From NCBI GenBank assembly GCA_049999725.1, contig JBNGIS010010770.1, positions 45,222 through 73,236 of the forward strand: 28,015 bases of DNA, read 5' to 3'. Both the position numbers and the translations under genes were made by a program. Positions 1-9,200 of the stretch are shown here, piece after piece. The notes beneath the pieces were generated by a model, which saw only the letters and a program-made list of their open reading frames with translations, did no database searches and had not been told where the DNA came from. The stretch is from Haplomitrium mnioides (taxonomy: Eukaryota; Marchantiophyta; Haplomitriopsida; Calobryales). Every line of letters begins with the position of its first letter. Positions within the stretch are counted from its first letter, which is position 1.

Positions 1-1236
1 GCGGTGGGCTCTAGTTGGTGAAGGAGACTCTTATCAATTTTCTTTGGCACATGTTTCCACTTCTTCAGTGGCTGCACACACGATTTTCAGATTTCACCGC
101 ATTTTCGTTTGGGAAGGCACATAAGGAGGATCCTCCCTCTGGAGCTAGGGAGGGTGAGCTCAGGTTTCTGAGTAAAGGATTTGCTGGGGCAATCCAGGCC
201 AAGGGTTTTACTCTAGTGAGATTTTGTGGAGCCTGAAGAAGTTCTGGTGAGCTATGCTCTCAAGAGAAGAGTAAGGAGGCGGAATTCGGCGACAAGGTGG
301 AGTGGGTGACCGATGTTCGAGAGGAGCATCTCCCTGGTGAGGGAGAAGAACATACACCTTCTGTGGGGCAGAAGTAAAACTCTTTTTTTCTGAACGGGTG
401 TGAGAATTTGTGGTGGCATTGGTAGAGGGGGCAGCCAGCAATCGAGGGCAGCCGACGGAACGTGGAGATTGTGAGTGGTGGAGGAGCCGACGTATCTGAA
501 GACTAGTGACTGTTTGCAGCAAAGGAGCAGCTCGTGGGGGCAGTAAGGAAGACCAAAGCAATCAAGGGAGGACCTCTAGCCACCAGCACGCCAAGGGCAG
601 CATCGACCGGAAGAAGGAAGATCACGATCACATAAAATTCCTGATTTTGGGAATTGGTAACACCACCAGGAATTCTTTCGGTTTTGCTGTCTTTGGGTGT
701 GAATTTTCGGCATGTACAGATTTTGAACTCTGTAAATACCTTTAGGAAGAGGTTGTGAAAACCTCCAGAACTTTGCTGGAGAAAATCTGTTGTCAATTAT
801 TAGAATATTTCCAAATTCTGTTCTTTTTTCGGTATTTCAATTTCAGCGTAGGAGCAAGTAGGAGTGAGTTTAGGGACAGGGTTCAGTTCCTGGAATTCTG
901 TAATTACAGAGCTGGGCCTGGTCCCCAAGTAGGGGGCAGAGTTGTATCTGTGCACCAAAGTCCAGCCACCTCCACTATGTGTTGAGACGAAATAAAGTGG
1001 AGTAAAAGCTCGATTTTCGGTAATTCCAAAACTCTGTTTTGGCCTGAACCAGTTGCTGTGATCTGTAAACCAAGGAGGGGTGCCCAAACCTGAACCAAAT
1101 CCAGCCCAACACCCTCCTAAACCACTCAAATCGACAAATTATCGGTCCCTCCCGCAACAAGTATCCCGAAAACCCTTATTTCGGCGCCTGTGCCGATGTG
1201 GGGTTGTGTTTTCAGCATAGCACCACAGCGGCAGGG
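1..1236. other. unassigned region left of the chromovirus
   Basis: I recognise no gene here. Open frames of up to about 117 codons occur on both strands, but they overlap each other and none shows a known domain. The region is richer in G and C than the rest of the window, most clearly at 240-620. Short hairpins are present (CCAAAAC/GTTTTGG at about 1027-1043; CTCCAG/CTGGAG at about 771-789), and there is an AATAAA at about 986-992. It could be a UTR, LTR or leader of another element. Protease-type sequence begins abruptly at about 1237, so I place the chromovirus junction there. Confidence 0.4.
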
Positions 1237-1605
1237 CTGACAAAGAAGAGCCAGAAGGAGAAGTTAGAACTATCAAATGGGAAAATAGAGATGATTGAGA
1301 CTCTACCTTGAAGCATCAAGTTGCAGATGAGTCAATATGTGGAGAAATTAGATTGGAGAGTGATTCGTCTTGCACGTTATGATATTATTCTTGGAATGTC
1401 TTGGATGGAGCAACATAATCCTCAAGTTGACTAGCAAATGAAAATAGTAACAATGCTGCAATTGAAGATTTATGGAGATAGCATTAGATTAGGTGGACGA
1501 AGTCTACGACTCTTTGTTATAAGCACTAAAGCCATCAATCAAAGCGATCTCTTATTTTTGGGGTTAATTCGAGATGTGGAGAAAACTATGGTGAGCATAA
1601 ACAAG
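1237..1605 (+). pseudogene. chromovirus protease tail (retropepsin C-terminal part)
   Basis: In one frame the sequence reads LELSNGK followed by RYDIILGMSWMEQHNPQVD, which is the C-terminal half of a Ty3/gypsy aspartic protease (the ILGMxW block before RT). The catalytic D-S/T-G motif would lie upstream and is not present; the homology begins at about 1237 next to unrelated DNA. An in-frame TGA lies near 1309 and a TAG at 1432-1434, where the family normally has Trp. The protein would process the Gag-Pol polyprotein, but this copy cannot be active. Confidence 0.7.
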
Positions 1606-2560
1606 GACCCTTCAGTTCCAAAGGAGTTTCATGGAATATTAGAAAAATTCAAGGATGTGTTTCCAAACGATGTTACTTCTGAACTTCCTCCTCAAAGGCG
1701 TATTGATCACAAGATTGAGGTAACTCTAGGAAGCATTCCCCCTTGCAAAGCACCATGTCGATTTCCCCCAAATGAGCTGAAGGAATGCAAGGCACAAGTT
1801 GAAGAGTTGCTTTCCAAAGGATTCATTCAACCTAGTATTCTCCATATGGTGCTCATGTTTTGTTTGTGAAGAAGAAGGATGGCAACATGCAGATGTGCAT
1901 TGATTATAGAACATTGAATCAACAAATACCAAAAAATAAATATCCATTGCTATTTATGGATGATTTGTTTGATCAACTTCACGGAGCTAAATTCTTCACC
2001 AAATTGGATTTGCATAGTGGCTATTAGCAAATATAGGTGGCAGATGAAGATGTTCCCAAAATAACTTTTTGAAGTCGTTATGGCCACTTTGAGTATCTTG
2101 TGATGCCATTCAGGTTGACCAATGTTTTTGCCATATTAATGAGGCTAGTGAATGATATATTTTGCCTATTTTTTGATAAGTTTGTCATTGTTTTTCTTGA
2201 TGATATTTTGATTTATAGCCAAAGTCTTGTTGAGCATCAAAAGCACTTGCAGCAAGTATTGTAGGTCCTACATGATAATGAATTATATGCAAAACCTTCC
2301 AAACACAAATTTGGAAGATCCGAGGTAGATTATCTTGGCCATCGTGTTAGTACTCAAGGGATACAAGTGATGCAAGATAAAGTTGACGTAGCTCAACGAT
2401 GGACAGCTCCAAAGGATGTTACCCAATTACGTGGATTTTTGGGTTTGACAGGTTTTTATCGATGCTTTGTGAAAGACTTTGCATGCATTGCACATGCCTT
2501 CACTGAGTTACTTGGGAAAAATATACCTTGGAAATGGGGATCTTGAGAGGAGTTAGCCTT
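1606..2560 (+). pseudogene. chromovirus reverse transcriptase
   Basis: The segment reads through the usual pre-RT block (FHGILEKFKDVFPND) and the first RT motifs up to about 1840. The reading frame then shifts and continues with [17 protein letters not shown] at about 1868, TKLDLHSGY near 2000, and the catalytic FLDD box at 2193-2204. The thumb region follows, with LGHRVSTQGI and LRGFLGLTGFYR. It would copy element RNA into cDNA. In-frame stops are visible after SGY (two within about 20 bases near 2026-2038), after KITF near 2070 and after QQVL near 2262. Both catalytic aspartates are kept, but the frame is destroyed. Confidence 0.88.
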
Positions 2561-2905
2561 CCAAATCTTGAAAGATCTATTGCTTCATGCGCATATCTTC
2601 AAGTGGTTTGATCTGACTAAGCATGTTAAGATTGCGGTGGATGCTTCAGGGGTTGCTGTTGGTGGAGTTTTCCAAACACTACTTGGGTGACAAGGAGTTT
2701 ATTGTAGAGACTGATCACAAGCCTTTGATCTCTTTGGAGACACAAAAAACAAATCCCTCAAAACGCCATGTTTGTTGGGCGTAGTGGCATCAAAGATACC
2801 ACATGAAGATTGTATATGTGGAAGGCAAGAAAATCAACTAACAGATCCTTTGTCACGTATGCCGCAAGCTAATCAAGTTTTAATGGTTTCACTTCAACCC
2901 GAATG
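2561..2905 (+). pseudogene. chromovirus RNase H, internally deleted
   Basis: The start of RNase H is seen as KIAVDASGVAVGGV (about 2630-2672), with the first catalytic Asp. The sequence then jumps, in another frame, to KEFIVETDHKPLISL (about 2692-2736), which belongs near the end of the domain with the third catalytic Asp. The middle part, including the TERE-type Glu region, is absent, so an internal deletion of several tens of codons is inferred from the normal family layout. The distal part NQLTDPLSRMP is recognisable near 2835-2866. A nonfunctional relic. Confidence 0.72.
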
Positions 2906-3844
2906 ATGGCAGCAACTTGTTGAAGTCACTCGACATGATTTGGAGATTTATGCCACAAAGGGGAAGAAGGGCTTCTATGAGGTTTGAGGCGTACTTTTCT
3001 AGAATGGAATATTTTGGGTGCTTCAAGACGCATCACTTTGCACCATTGTGCTCTAAGAGGTCCATCATACGGCTGTGGCAGGACATATGGGCATAGCAAA
3101 AACACTTGAGTTACTACAGTGATCTTACTATTGGCCAAATATGACTAAGGATACAAAGGCATATGTACAAAGTTGCCTTGCACGTCAACAAAACAAGATG
3201 AGTAATCAAAAGCATGCGAGGCTTCTCCAACCTCTTCTTATTCCCAATTGATGATGAGAACATGTGAGCTTGGATCTGGTATGTGAATTTCCAACTACTT
3301 CCCAAAGGCATGATTTTGTGGTGGTTTTTGTTGATAAGTTGAGCAAGATGATCTATATTTGAGCCACTACCAAGACGGAAGCAACTCATGAGTTAGCACA
3401 ACTATACTTGGAGGAGGTATTTTCCTAGCATTGTCTCTCTTCAACACTCATTTCTGATCAAGGCACTAAATTCATAAGTATGTTTTGGAAGAGCATATTT
3501 TCATGTTTCAAGACTAAATTAGCCATGTCTACGACATATGATCTTGAATAAGATGGTTAAACAAAATGTGTAAATCATACTATTGAAGATATGTTGCGCG
3601 CCTTCACACTCGAGGAACAAGAGGAGTGGGATCTATTACTATCATTAGTAGGTTTGCCTATAACAACTCTATCAATACCTCAACTAAGGTCACTCTTTTC
3701 TTCCTTACCTATGGTGAACGCCCTTTGACGTGGACGAGTTTGATCACCATGGGTTGGCAACCTAGCATGTCTTTTAAAGTTGAAGCCACTCAAGATTTTG
3801 TGCAATGAATCCATTGTGCAATCTTTCTTGCTCATGACAAGCTT
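2906..3844 (+). pseudogene. chromovirus integrase
   Basis: The zinc-binding part is visible at about 3061-3190 (GHMGIAKTLELL, YYWPNM, SCLAR), but the second Cys of the Cys pair is replaced by Arg. The catalytic core keeps the first Asp (VSLDLV, codon 3273-3275) and the second Asp (ISDQGTKF, codon 3456-3458). The third acidic residue, the Glu expected in the GQTERVN block, is Lys (codon 3564-3566) and is flanked by stops. The block MLRAFTLEEQEEWDLLL at about 3589-3640 is typical of this clade. The enzyme would insert cDNA into the host genome; this copy is dead by point mutation and stops. Confidence 0.86.
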
Positions 3845-4356
3845 GTGAGTGTGCAAAATCGTCAAAAGCAGTATGTTGATGCTCATCGTTGGGACGAGAC
3901 ATTTGTTGTGGGCGACAAAGTATGGTTGTCTACTACTCACTTGCCTATGCTTGGTGTTTGTAAGGTCGGTGCACATTTCATTGGGCTTTTCTCTATCTCT
4001 CAACGCGTTGGATCTGTAGCTTATAAGCTTGATTTAATAGCCCATATGAAACTTCATCCAGTTTTTCATGCTTCGCTTCTTTGCCGCTACGTGTTTTGTT
4101 CCTCCCAGTTTACCAATCAACATGAATCTCCACCTTTATTGGAGATGGTGGATAGACATACGGAATACGAGGTGGAACGCATTCTCAAGAACCGCATCTT
4201 CAACCGCAAGTGCAAGCAAGTCACTTAATATTTGGTGTTGTGGAAAGGGTACCCTTTGTTCAAAGCCACTTGGGAACCCCTCACTAACCTTTGCAATGTT
4301 ATGTCATTGGTAGGTGCTTTTGATTGTACTTGCAAAGAGTACGTTGCATTTTAAAG
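3845..4356 (+). pseudogene. chromovirus integrase C-terminus with chromodomain
   Basis: An open stretch begins at 3845 and reads through the integrase tail, with GDKVWLST, AYKLDL and LHPVFHASLL. It then enters a chromodomain at about 4165-4318: EYEVERILKNR, an in-frame TAA at 4226-4228, then YLVLWKGYP and ATWEP. The aromatic positions of a methyl-lysine-binding cage (Tyr near the start, Trp in WKGY, Trp in TWEP) are all present, apart from the stop. In chromoviruses this domain directs integration towards heterochromatin marks. The presence of a canonical chromodomain argues for the Tekay/Reina/Galadriel side of the chromoviruses rather than CRM. Confidence 0.85.
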
Positions 4357-4364
4357 GGGGGAGG
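4353..4364 (+). other. polypurine tract of the chromovirus
   Basis: A run of twelve purines (AAAGGGGGGAGG) lies directly after the end of the coding region and two to three bases before the first TG of the LTR. It would prime plus-strand cDNA synthesis. Its position fixes the start of the 3' LTR. Confidence 0.8.
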
Positions 4365-4440
4365 TTTGTAATGAAGCACGCTAAACTTGGCAAAACCTCT
4401 AGATTTAGTTATTGCTAAAATATTTTAGCAGAGAATAAGT

Positions 4441-4575
4441 TTCTAGAAGAAGAAGCTTAGAGAAGCTTCTAGAAGATAAAAGAAGAAGAAGCTTAGAGAA
4501 GTTTCTAGAAGGCTTGAGAAGACTAGAGATGCTTCTAGATGAAGAAAGAAGGTTCTAGAAGAGAATCTTCTAGAA
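4441..4575 (+). promoter_or_regulatory. cluster of heat-shock-element motifs in LTR U3
   Basis: Four perfect three-unit heat-shock elements of the form GAAnnTTCnnGAA are present at 4462-4474, 4498-4510, 4548-4560 and 4563-4575. The first two extend to five consecutive 5-bp units with one mismatch (4452-4474 and 4488-4510) and are offset by 36 bp, so they are tandem copies. A further imperfect unit lies at 4528-4540. The cluster ends about 95 bp upstream of the TATA-like box. The motif is the known binding site for plant heat-shock factors; binding to this LTR is inference. Confidence 0.72.
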
Positions 4576-4668
4576 AGCGCCAAAAGCATAGAGGATTCTA
4601 AAAGGGGACCAAGGAAGGTTCCTAAGGACTGAGGTGACTTCTTAGTGAAGTCTTGTAAATGAAGTACT

Positions 4669-4676
4669 TATACATA
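4669..4676 (+). promoter_or_regulatory. TATA-like box of the chromovirus LTR
   Basis: TATACATA lies about 300 bp into the LTR and downstream of the heat-shock-element cluster, the expected place for the U3 promoter. It departs from the strict TATAAA consensus, so it is only a candidate. Confidence 0.45.
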
Positions 4677-4785
4677 GAGAGGGCTTGGCCCTTATCCCTC
4701 ATTTGGGAGTTTGGAAAGTCTTGCAGGAAATTTCTTTCTCTTCTCTCTTTTCCTTTCCTTTCTTGTTGAGCTTATCTTCTTTGCA

Positions 4786-4983
4786 CAAGAGTATATTGAT
4801 GTGCTACTAGTTAGCCAAGAGTTTTTACATTATGTGAGGGAGAAAGTTTTGGCAAGGATGGTTGATCTGAAATATGTCAGCACCAAAGATTAGGTGGCTG
4901 ATATTTTTGCTAAGTCATTGGGCGCATAAAAGCTGCAAAAATTTAGAGATCAACTTGGAGTACATGTGTTGAGCTCGATGGGG
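4786..4983 (+). pseudogene. Ty1/copia RNase H C-terminal tail
   Basis: The frame reads YIDV, then HYVREKV, DLKYVSTKD, an in-frame TAG at 4891-4893, then VADIFAKSL and LQKFRDQLGV. This is the conserved end of the Ty1/copia polyprotein. Between IDV and HYVREKV there are about eight residues where the family has two or three, so a small insertion is likely. The open frame starts upstream in the chromovirus LTR (Met at 4711), so its first part is LTR sequence read by chance. Only the last sixty or so codons of the element's coding region remain. Confidence 0.75.
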
Positions 4984-4985
4984 AG
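4976..4985 (+). other. purine tract of the copia element
   Basis: The purine-rich run GATGGGGAG lies immediately after the copia coding end and just before the putative LTR start, where plant copia elements usually carry GGGGGAG followed by TGTTGA. Confidence 0.55.
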
Positions 4986-5330
4986 TATTGAGACTTTGAG
5001 GTTTGTCACTCATTCTATTATTGGTATACCAGTGTGATATGGTATCCTACTGATAGTATACCATGTTGGTATACCAAGGTGATATGGTTTTCTAGTTGTA
5101 TGGCTGGTGTTATGCTAGAGTATGTAGTGTATATATGTAGGTATTTGGATTAGGATATATCCCTTTGTATTCGTATTGTGTGGCTGAGGAGGTAGTTTTG
5201 CATTATGTGGCTAAGGATGTATTTTAGGTTTTGTGATTACAAAGGTTAGCCTTGTAGGTATAAAAAGAAGTGAGGGAAACTCACCCAATACACACTCTTG
5301 CTTGCTTGTTATAGAAATATTTTTTTAACA
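4986..5330 (+). repeat. 3' LTR of the Ty1/copia element
   Basis: The LTR would start at TATTGAG directly after the purine tract (the canonical TGTTGAG with one change) and end at AACA, position 5330, giving 345 bp. A good TATA box lies at 5259-5267. The upstream part contains two copies of a 45-bp repeat around TTGGTATACCA (5021 and 5066). The right boundary is inferred from the terminal CA only. Confidence 0.55.
5259..5267 (+). promoter_or_regulatory. TATA box of the copia LTR
   Basis: TATAAAAAG matches the plant TATA consensus and lies about 70 bp from the inferred LTR end, a common place for the U3/R boundary in short copia LTRs. Confidence 0.55.
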
Positions 5331-5415
5331 AAGTATAAGAGAAGAAGGTGACTGATTAGCCTTCACAATTCTCAACTACAACTCTTTGATCTCTCTTTCA
5401 TTTATCAGCAACCAA

Positions 5416-6893
5416 GTTAGCTTGCAATATTGCCGACCTCTTCACTTCTTTGTCTTGCCTCTTCGACATCTCTCGATAAAATTCAGCCCATTTCTTCTAT
5501 GTTTCTTTCTGAGCATCCACTTGCAATTTCAACTGGTCTACAAGGTATCCTCTCCTTAGAGCTTCAGATTTTGATGTGACTTTCTTCCTCTTCAATCCTT
5601 TTGCACGACACTCCTCATGTTGTAGCCTCTTAGTCAACCTTGCTATTTGATCTTCTAATATTCGCACATCTATATGACCTCTACTAACTTGCTTCTCCAA
5701 CATAGCCACTTGCTCTATCCCCTTCCTAGCTTGCAATACCTCTTGAGCACCTTTAATTATTTCTTGTTGTGCCTCCACTAGCGCTTTCTTCAACTACACA
5801 CTCTCCCCTCTCTCATATTTCATTCTCTAGCTGAGTTTTTTGAATCCTCATTTACTACATTACTCTTTGAATTCCTTCCTGCAAGTCATCGTTATTCAAC
5901 TTTGTCTCTTCATCTACTCTTCTCGCCTATGCTCTCTCATTTGAAGTTCCTTCATATGACTATTATGATTTGAACTCCTCAACTACCTGAGCTGTTCTTC
6001 CTCTCTAATCCACCTTTCTTTTTCTATGGCCATCCCCAAGCTAAACAACTCCTTGCACTTATACTACTTCTTCATCTGCGACAACTTTGACATTGATCTC
6101 TTGTTCTCTTACTCTTCCAAGAACAACCACTATAGGAACCTCTATTTCTTTGTGTTAGTTAATTTTGTTGGCTACTTGCTGTAAATTCTCCCTTGAAGCA
6201 TTCATCTTCTTAAGAATTACTTCTCAATTACCTTCTTGCACATCCTCTACCTCCAAATCAATCATTTTGCTGGCCTGATTTCCATCTTGTCTCCTACAAG
6301 CAATTGGATAAGCCAAAGTGCCTTCTCTACTTGGAATAACTACCAATGCAAGTCTTGCATGAGGGACCCATATTCCTTATTGCTTCGTCCTAGCCCACTT
6401 CACTGGCTTTGGATATGACTGCGCAATAATTCTCAAATCTTCTTCCTCCTTCAAATCCCTAGAGTGTGTCAAAGGCATGGTCAAAGGCTTCCTCTTTGGC
6501 TTGCTCGGGACTCCATTTTTCCGCTTTGTTTCTCTTGATAAAGTCCTCTTCTCTTTCTCATTTGACCATCTCTCATCATCGTTACACATCCCTAATGCTT
6601 CCAATTGGTGTAGCAAGATGGATTATTCAACTAAGTCATTGGATTCTTCAACTAAGATAGCTCAAAGTACCTATTAGTTTTTCTCCTAGTAAAATCCGCC
6701 ACCTCTTTGGTGTGACCTCTCCATACATTTAGCAACAAAATCAAATTTGCTCTCATCACATACTGGAACTTTAGTTGAAATAGAATATTAGCAAGCAATT
6801 GAACAAACTCCTACAACAAAGGATCCTTGATCTCTTGGTCTTAAACCCATTGTTAGTCATGCTCAGGTTTGGTATCAAGTATCACCTCTTTGT
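5416..6893 (-). pseudogene. copy A accessory ORF downstream of integrase (coiled coil)
   Basis: Read on the minus strand this follows the integrase tail of copy A. An N-terminal part near 6660-6860 (KEFVQLLANILF, LLNVWRGHTKEVADF) is followed by a basic segment at 6377-6616 (SNEKEKRTLSRETKRK; RDLKEEEDLRIIAQSYPKP). A long charged alpha-helical region closes the ORF, the best part being 98 open codons at 5497-5793 with repeated Glu, Lys, Gln and Leu (VLQARKGIEQVAMLEKQVSR). That composition predicts a coiled coil. I do not recognise the family. The same unit recurs as copy B. A lacks about 535 bp that B has near the start of the ORF, and it stops at about 5416, where B continues for about 300 bp. 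Stops and frameshifts are frequent. Confidence 0.6.
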
Positions 6894-7199
6894 CCTCTTG
6901 GCTGCAACCCGTCAACATTAAAAATTTTGATTCCGATTAAACAAATTGGATTCTGATATATCCTCGATGCATCCTTTTGGAACTATTTATGCTGACTAAC
7001 TTTGGATCCTCATAAGTTCATCTCTTTTGCTTCATCTTCAAAAATGAAAATGGATTCCTTCCGTTCCACTTATAATCACCAATTGAGTGAATTTCAGAGC
7101 TTCTTCATCTCTTTTATTTAATTTCATCCATTTTTTTTTCTAAAAACTAGCTTGGAATGACATATTCCCCTACTTTCTTTCCAAAGCCGTCCTTATATA
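6894..7199 (-). other. spacer between integrase tail and accessory ORF, copy A
   Basis: This stretch matches 14548-14815 of copy B by eye over most of its length, for example TAGCTTGGAATGACATATTC at 7149 and again at about 14769. No convincing protein reading was found, so it is probably the non-coding spacer after pol. B carries a TATA box just beyond the equivalent position; A has lost that part. Confidence 0.5.
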
Positions 7200-7975
7200 T
7201 TCCCCCTCTCTATTGCACAACGTCCTCGCAAGCATATTCTTTGGGGTAATATTCCTTCAACCAATAATTGTTGATATGAGTAGGCAAAAGTTCTCATTCC
7301 AAAGTACTAAACTCCACTAATCCATTTTCATGCACTTAAAGTACTCAATAAATACCATCCTATCTAGTATGAAGCTTGTTAAAGAACAACTAATATCAAG
7401 AATCAAAGACCAAAAATAATTCATCTTCTTTTGCCATTATTGATCTCAAATTCTTATAATGTCTCTACTTTCTTTGCTACTAGATCTCTTCATTTTTCTC
7501 CAAACTTACCGTTCTTTCTTCTTTCAATTGAATAATATCTTGCACTCTTTTCCAAACACTTTCTTCCACTGACTTGTGATTAGTAACATGAATTTTCAAT
7601 GTTGAAATAGCTAATTCAACTAACATAATGGGATGCATTTCATAAACCAAGAAATAAAGTATCTTCTGTGTCAAAATTTCCTCTATTGTTTGATAAGCCC
7701 ATATTGATGTTGATACTTTCTTATCCTATGAAATCTTATCCATTGATGTCGTTAACATTTTTAGTATGACCATTTGCTCTTGGATTGTAGAGAGTAGTCT
7801 TTTGATGTTTAATCAATTTTCACATTGTCAAACTTTCAATTATTCATTTGAGGAAATGAGCTCCTTGATCACTTACCAACTCCAATGGACGCTCAAATTG
7901 GCTAATAATTGTATTAAACAAGAATTTTGCTACCACGGCTACAACATCCCTTTTCACTGGCTTAGTATTCTTCTT
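7200..7975 (-). pseudogene. copy A integrase, C-terminal half (Ty3/gypsy, Athila/Tat-like)
   Basis: On the minus strand the order is FLFNTIISQFERPLELVSDQ (about 7865-7925), with the second catalytic Asp (codon 7868-7870), then KHQKTTLYNPRANGH. The catalytic Glu expected next is Lys (codon 7760-7762). A 64-codon open stretch at 7480-7674 (FLVYEMHPIMLVEL; DIIQLKEER) corresponds to the C-terminal block of element C's integrase (FYLVYGTHSLVPVEW; MMDLVKLEEER). A tail like that following integrase (VLKVHENGLVEFSTLE) lies near 7290-7350. The zinc domain and first Asp are missing: the match begins near 7975, right beside the unrelated reading at 7962-8650. Several stops are present. Confidence 0.75.
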
Positions 7976-9200
7976 TTTCTCTTGTCTCTTTCTTGCTGAC
8001 TTTGATTGACTGAAGTGCTAATATCCCAAGACGATCTAAACATAACCTCGGATCTTTCCACCTCTTTGAAGGACATGCGTATTCATACCTAGCTTCCAAT
8101 CTTTCAACAACTATGTAGTTTAATCTCACCTCCAATCCTTGGGTCAAACTTCTTAAGTATTACATCTCAAAATGATATGGCTGACCACTACGATCGGTAT
8201 ATCCAATAATATAATATAGACATTCATCAATCATGTCTTCTATATCAATTAACTTATCCAACTGACCATGGTTTGGCAAATCTTCAATTAACTCGTGGAT
8301 TCTAGGATAATCTTTGTAATTATATTTTAGAGTTTGAATAAAATGGCAAACAGAAACCAATTCCACTTCTTTAGTTTGTCTTTGCATGTCACTTAACCCC
8401 AAATCAACTCGACATCTTTAGGCATCTCCCAATCTCTCCTTTCAAGATCTTCTTCTATAATTGGATCAATTGGAAATTGATATGTCTCATAAAGTTTAAT
8501 TGATTTCTCCTTATAATATTCAATACCCAAACTGGTATCCAACAAAGCTGATCTTGAAAATTGGGTTTGTAAATCTGCAAGAAATTTTTTTCAAGAGAAA
8601 GTTGTTTCTTTAATCTCTTCCTTTCTTAATTTTAGCCACAATTTGTCTCATTGTCCACAACGATTGATTATCCAAATCTCTTTTCTTCCCTTGGTATTAA
8701 TTCTTTAGACTTAAATTCATAACTAGTATTAGGTGGTGAGCTTCGCAAGTGTCTCCCTTGCATAATTTATTGCCTCCCTGACAACATCGACAAAAGTCTC
8801 ATGTAGCAACAAGGTGAATCTTGATACACTCAATTCAAATCCTTTTTCGAGTTCTTTCAATCATAGAGGCAAATTTCTATATCAAAGAACACACTTTTCT
8901 CACCAAAATCTTCACTTCCAAATAAAGCATAAAATTTTCTTCCCAAGTTGGATTTCAGCTCTCAAAGATCATCTCTTCTAACTCTCTTGCGGATGGTAAT
9001 AAGGACTTCACGCTATTTCCAAAAAGACGTGTCGGATCAATCTTAAAACTCTTTGAATCAGCAACTAATATTTCCATCAACGTTCGACGCCATTTTCAAG
9101 CCAAAATTTTGAATGTCTTGTTGACCTCAGACTTATCTGCTTTGTTAACTCTCCGCCATCAAACATCTTAGTAGACATCACCCGACAATTCTCAACCAAT
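7962..9200 (-). pseudogene. unrecognised antisense ORF relic abutting integrase
   Basis: From about 8650 to 7962 one frame is almost open for about 225 codons, broken by a TGA near 8590 and a TAA at 8160-8162. It reads LLDTSLGIEYYKEKSIKLYE, then ERRDWEMPKDVELIWGLSD, HFIQTLKYNYKDYPRIHELI, DIEDMIDECLYYIIG and RWKDPRLCLDRLG. Fragments in shifting frames continue upstream to a possible ATG near 9200. The protein is acidic and leucine-rich, with no transmembrane segment or zinc knuckle that I can see. It runs directly into the integrase half. It could be a gag relic of copy A joined to integrase by an internal deletion, or a captured gene. I cannot assign a family. Confidence 0.45.

Larger units (their letters stand above)
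1237..4785 (+). mobile_element. Ty3/gypsy chromovirus, 5'-truncated, with 3' LTR
   Basis: The order protease tail, reverse transcriptase, RNase H, integrase, chromodomain, polypurine tract and LTR is that of a plant chromovirus. The 5' LTR, primer-binding site, gag and the protease active site are missing; homology starts abruptly inside the protease. The coding part carries many in-frame stops, at least one frameshift and an internal RNase H deletion, so it is an old non-autonomous copy. At the 3' side the LTR appears to be cut near 4785, where Ty1/copia coding sequence begins. The exact right boundary is uncertain because no second LTR is available for comparison. Confidence 0.85.
4367..4785 (+). 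repeat. 3' LTR of the chromovirus (right end truncated or uncertain)
   Basis: The LTR starts with TGTAATG just after the polypurine tract. It contains a purine-rich U3 region with repeated TTCTAGAA motifs (4441-4575), a TATA-like box at 4669-4676, and a pyrimidine-rich stretch (about 4735-4765). Copia RNase H sequence begins near 4786, so the LTR is either short or cut off there. No 5' LTR is in the window for alignment. Confidence 0.65.

Noticed and set aside
208-561. Antisense open frame of 117 codons in the left region
   Set aside because: It overlaps other open frames on both strands, has no motif, and the region is G-rich, which lowers stop frequency by chance.
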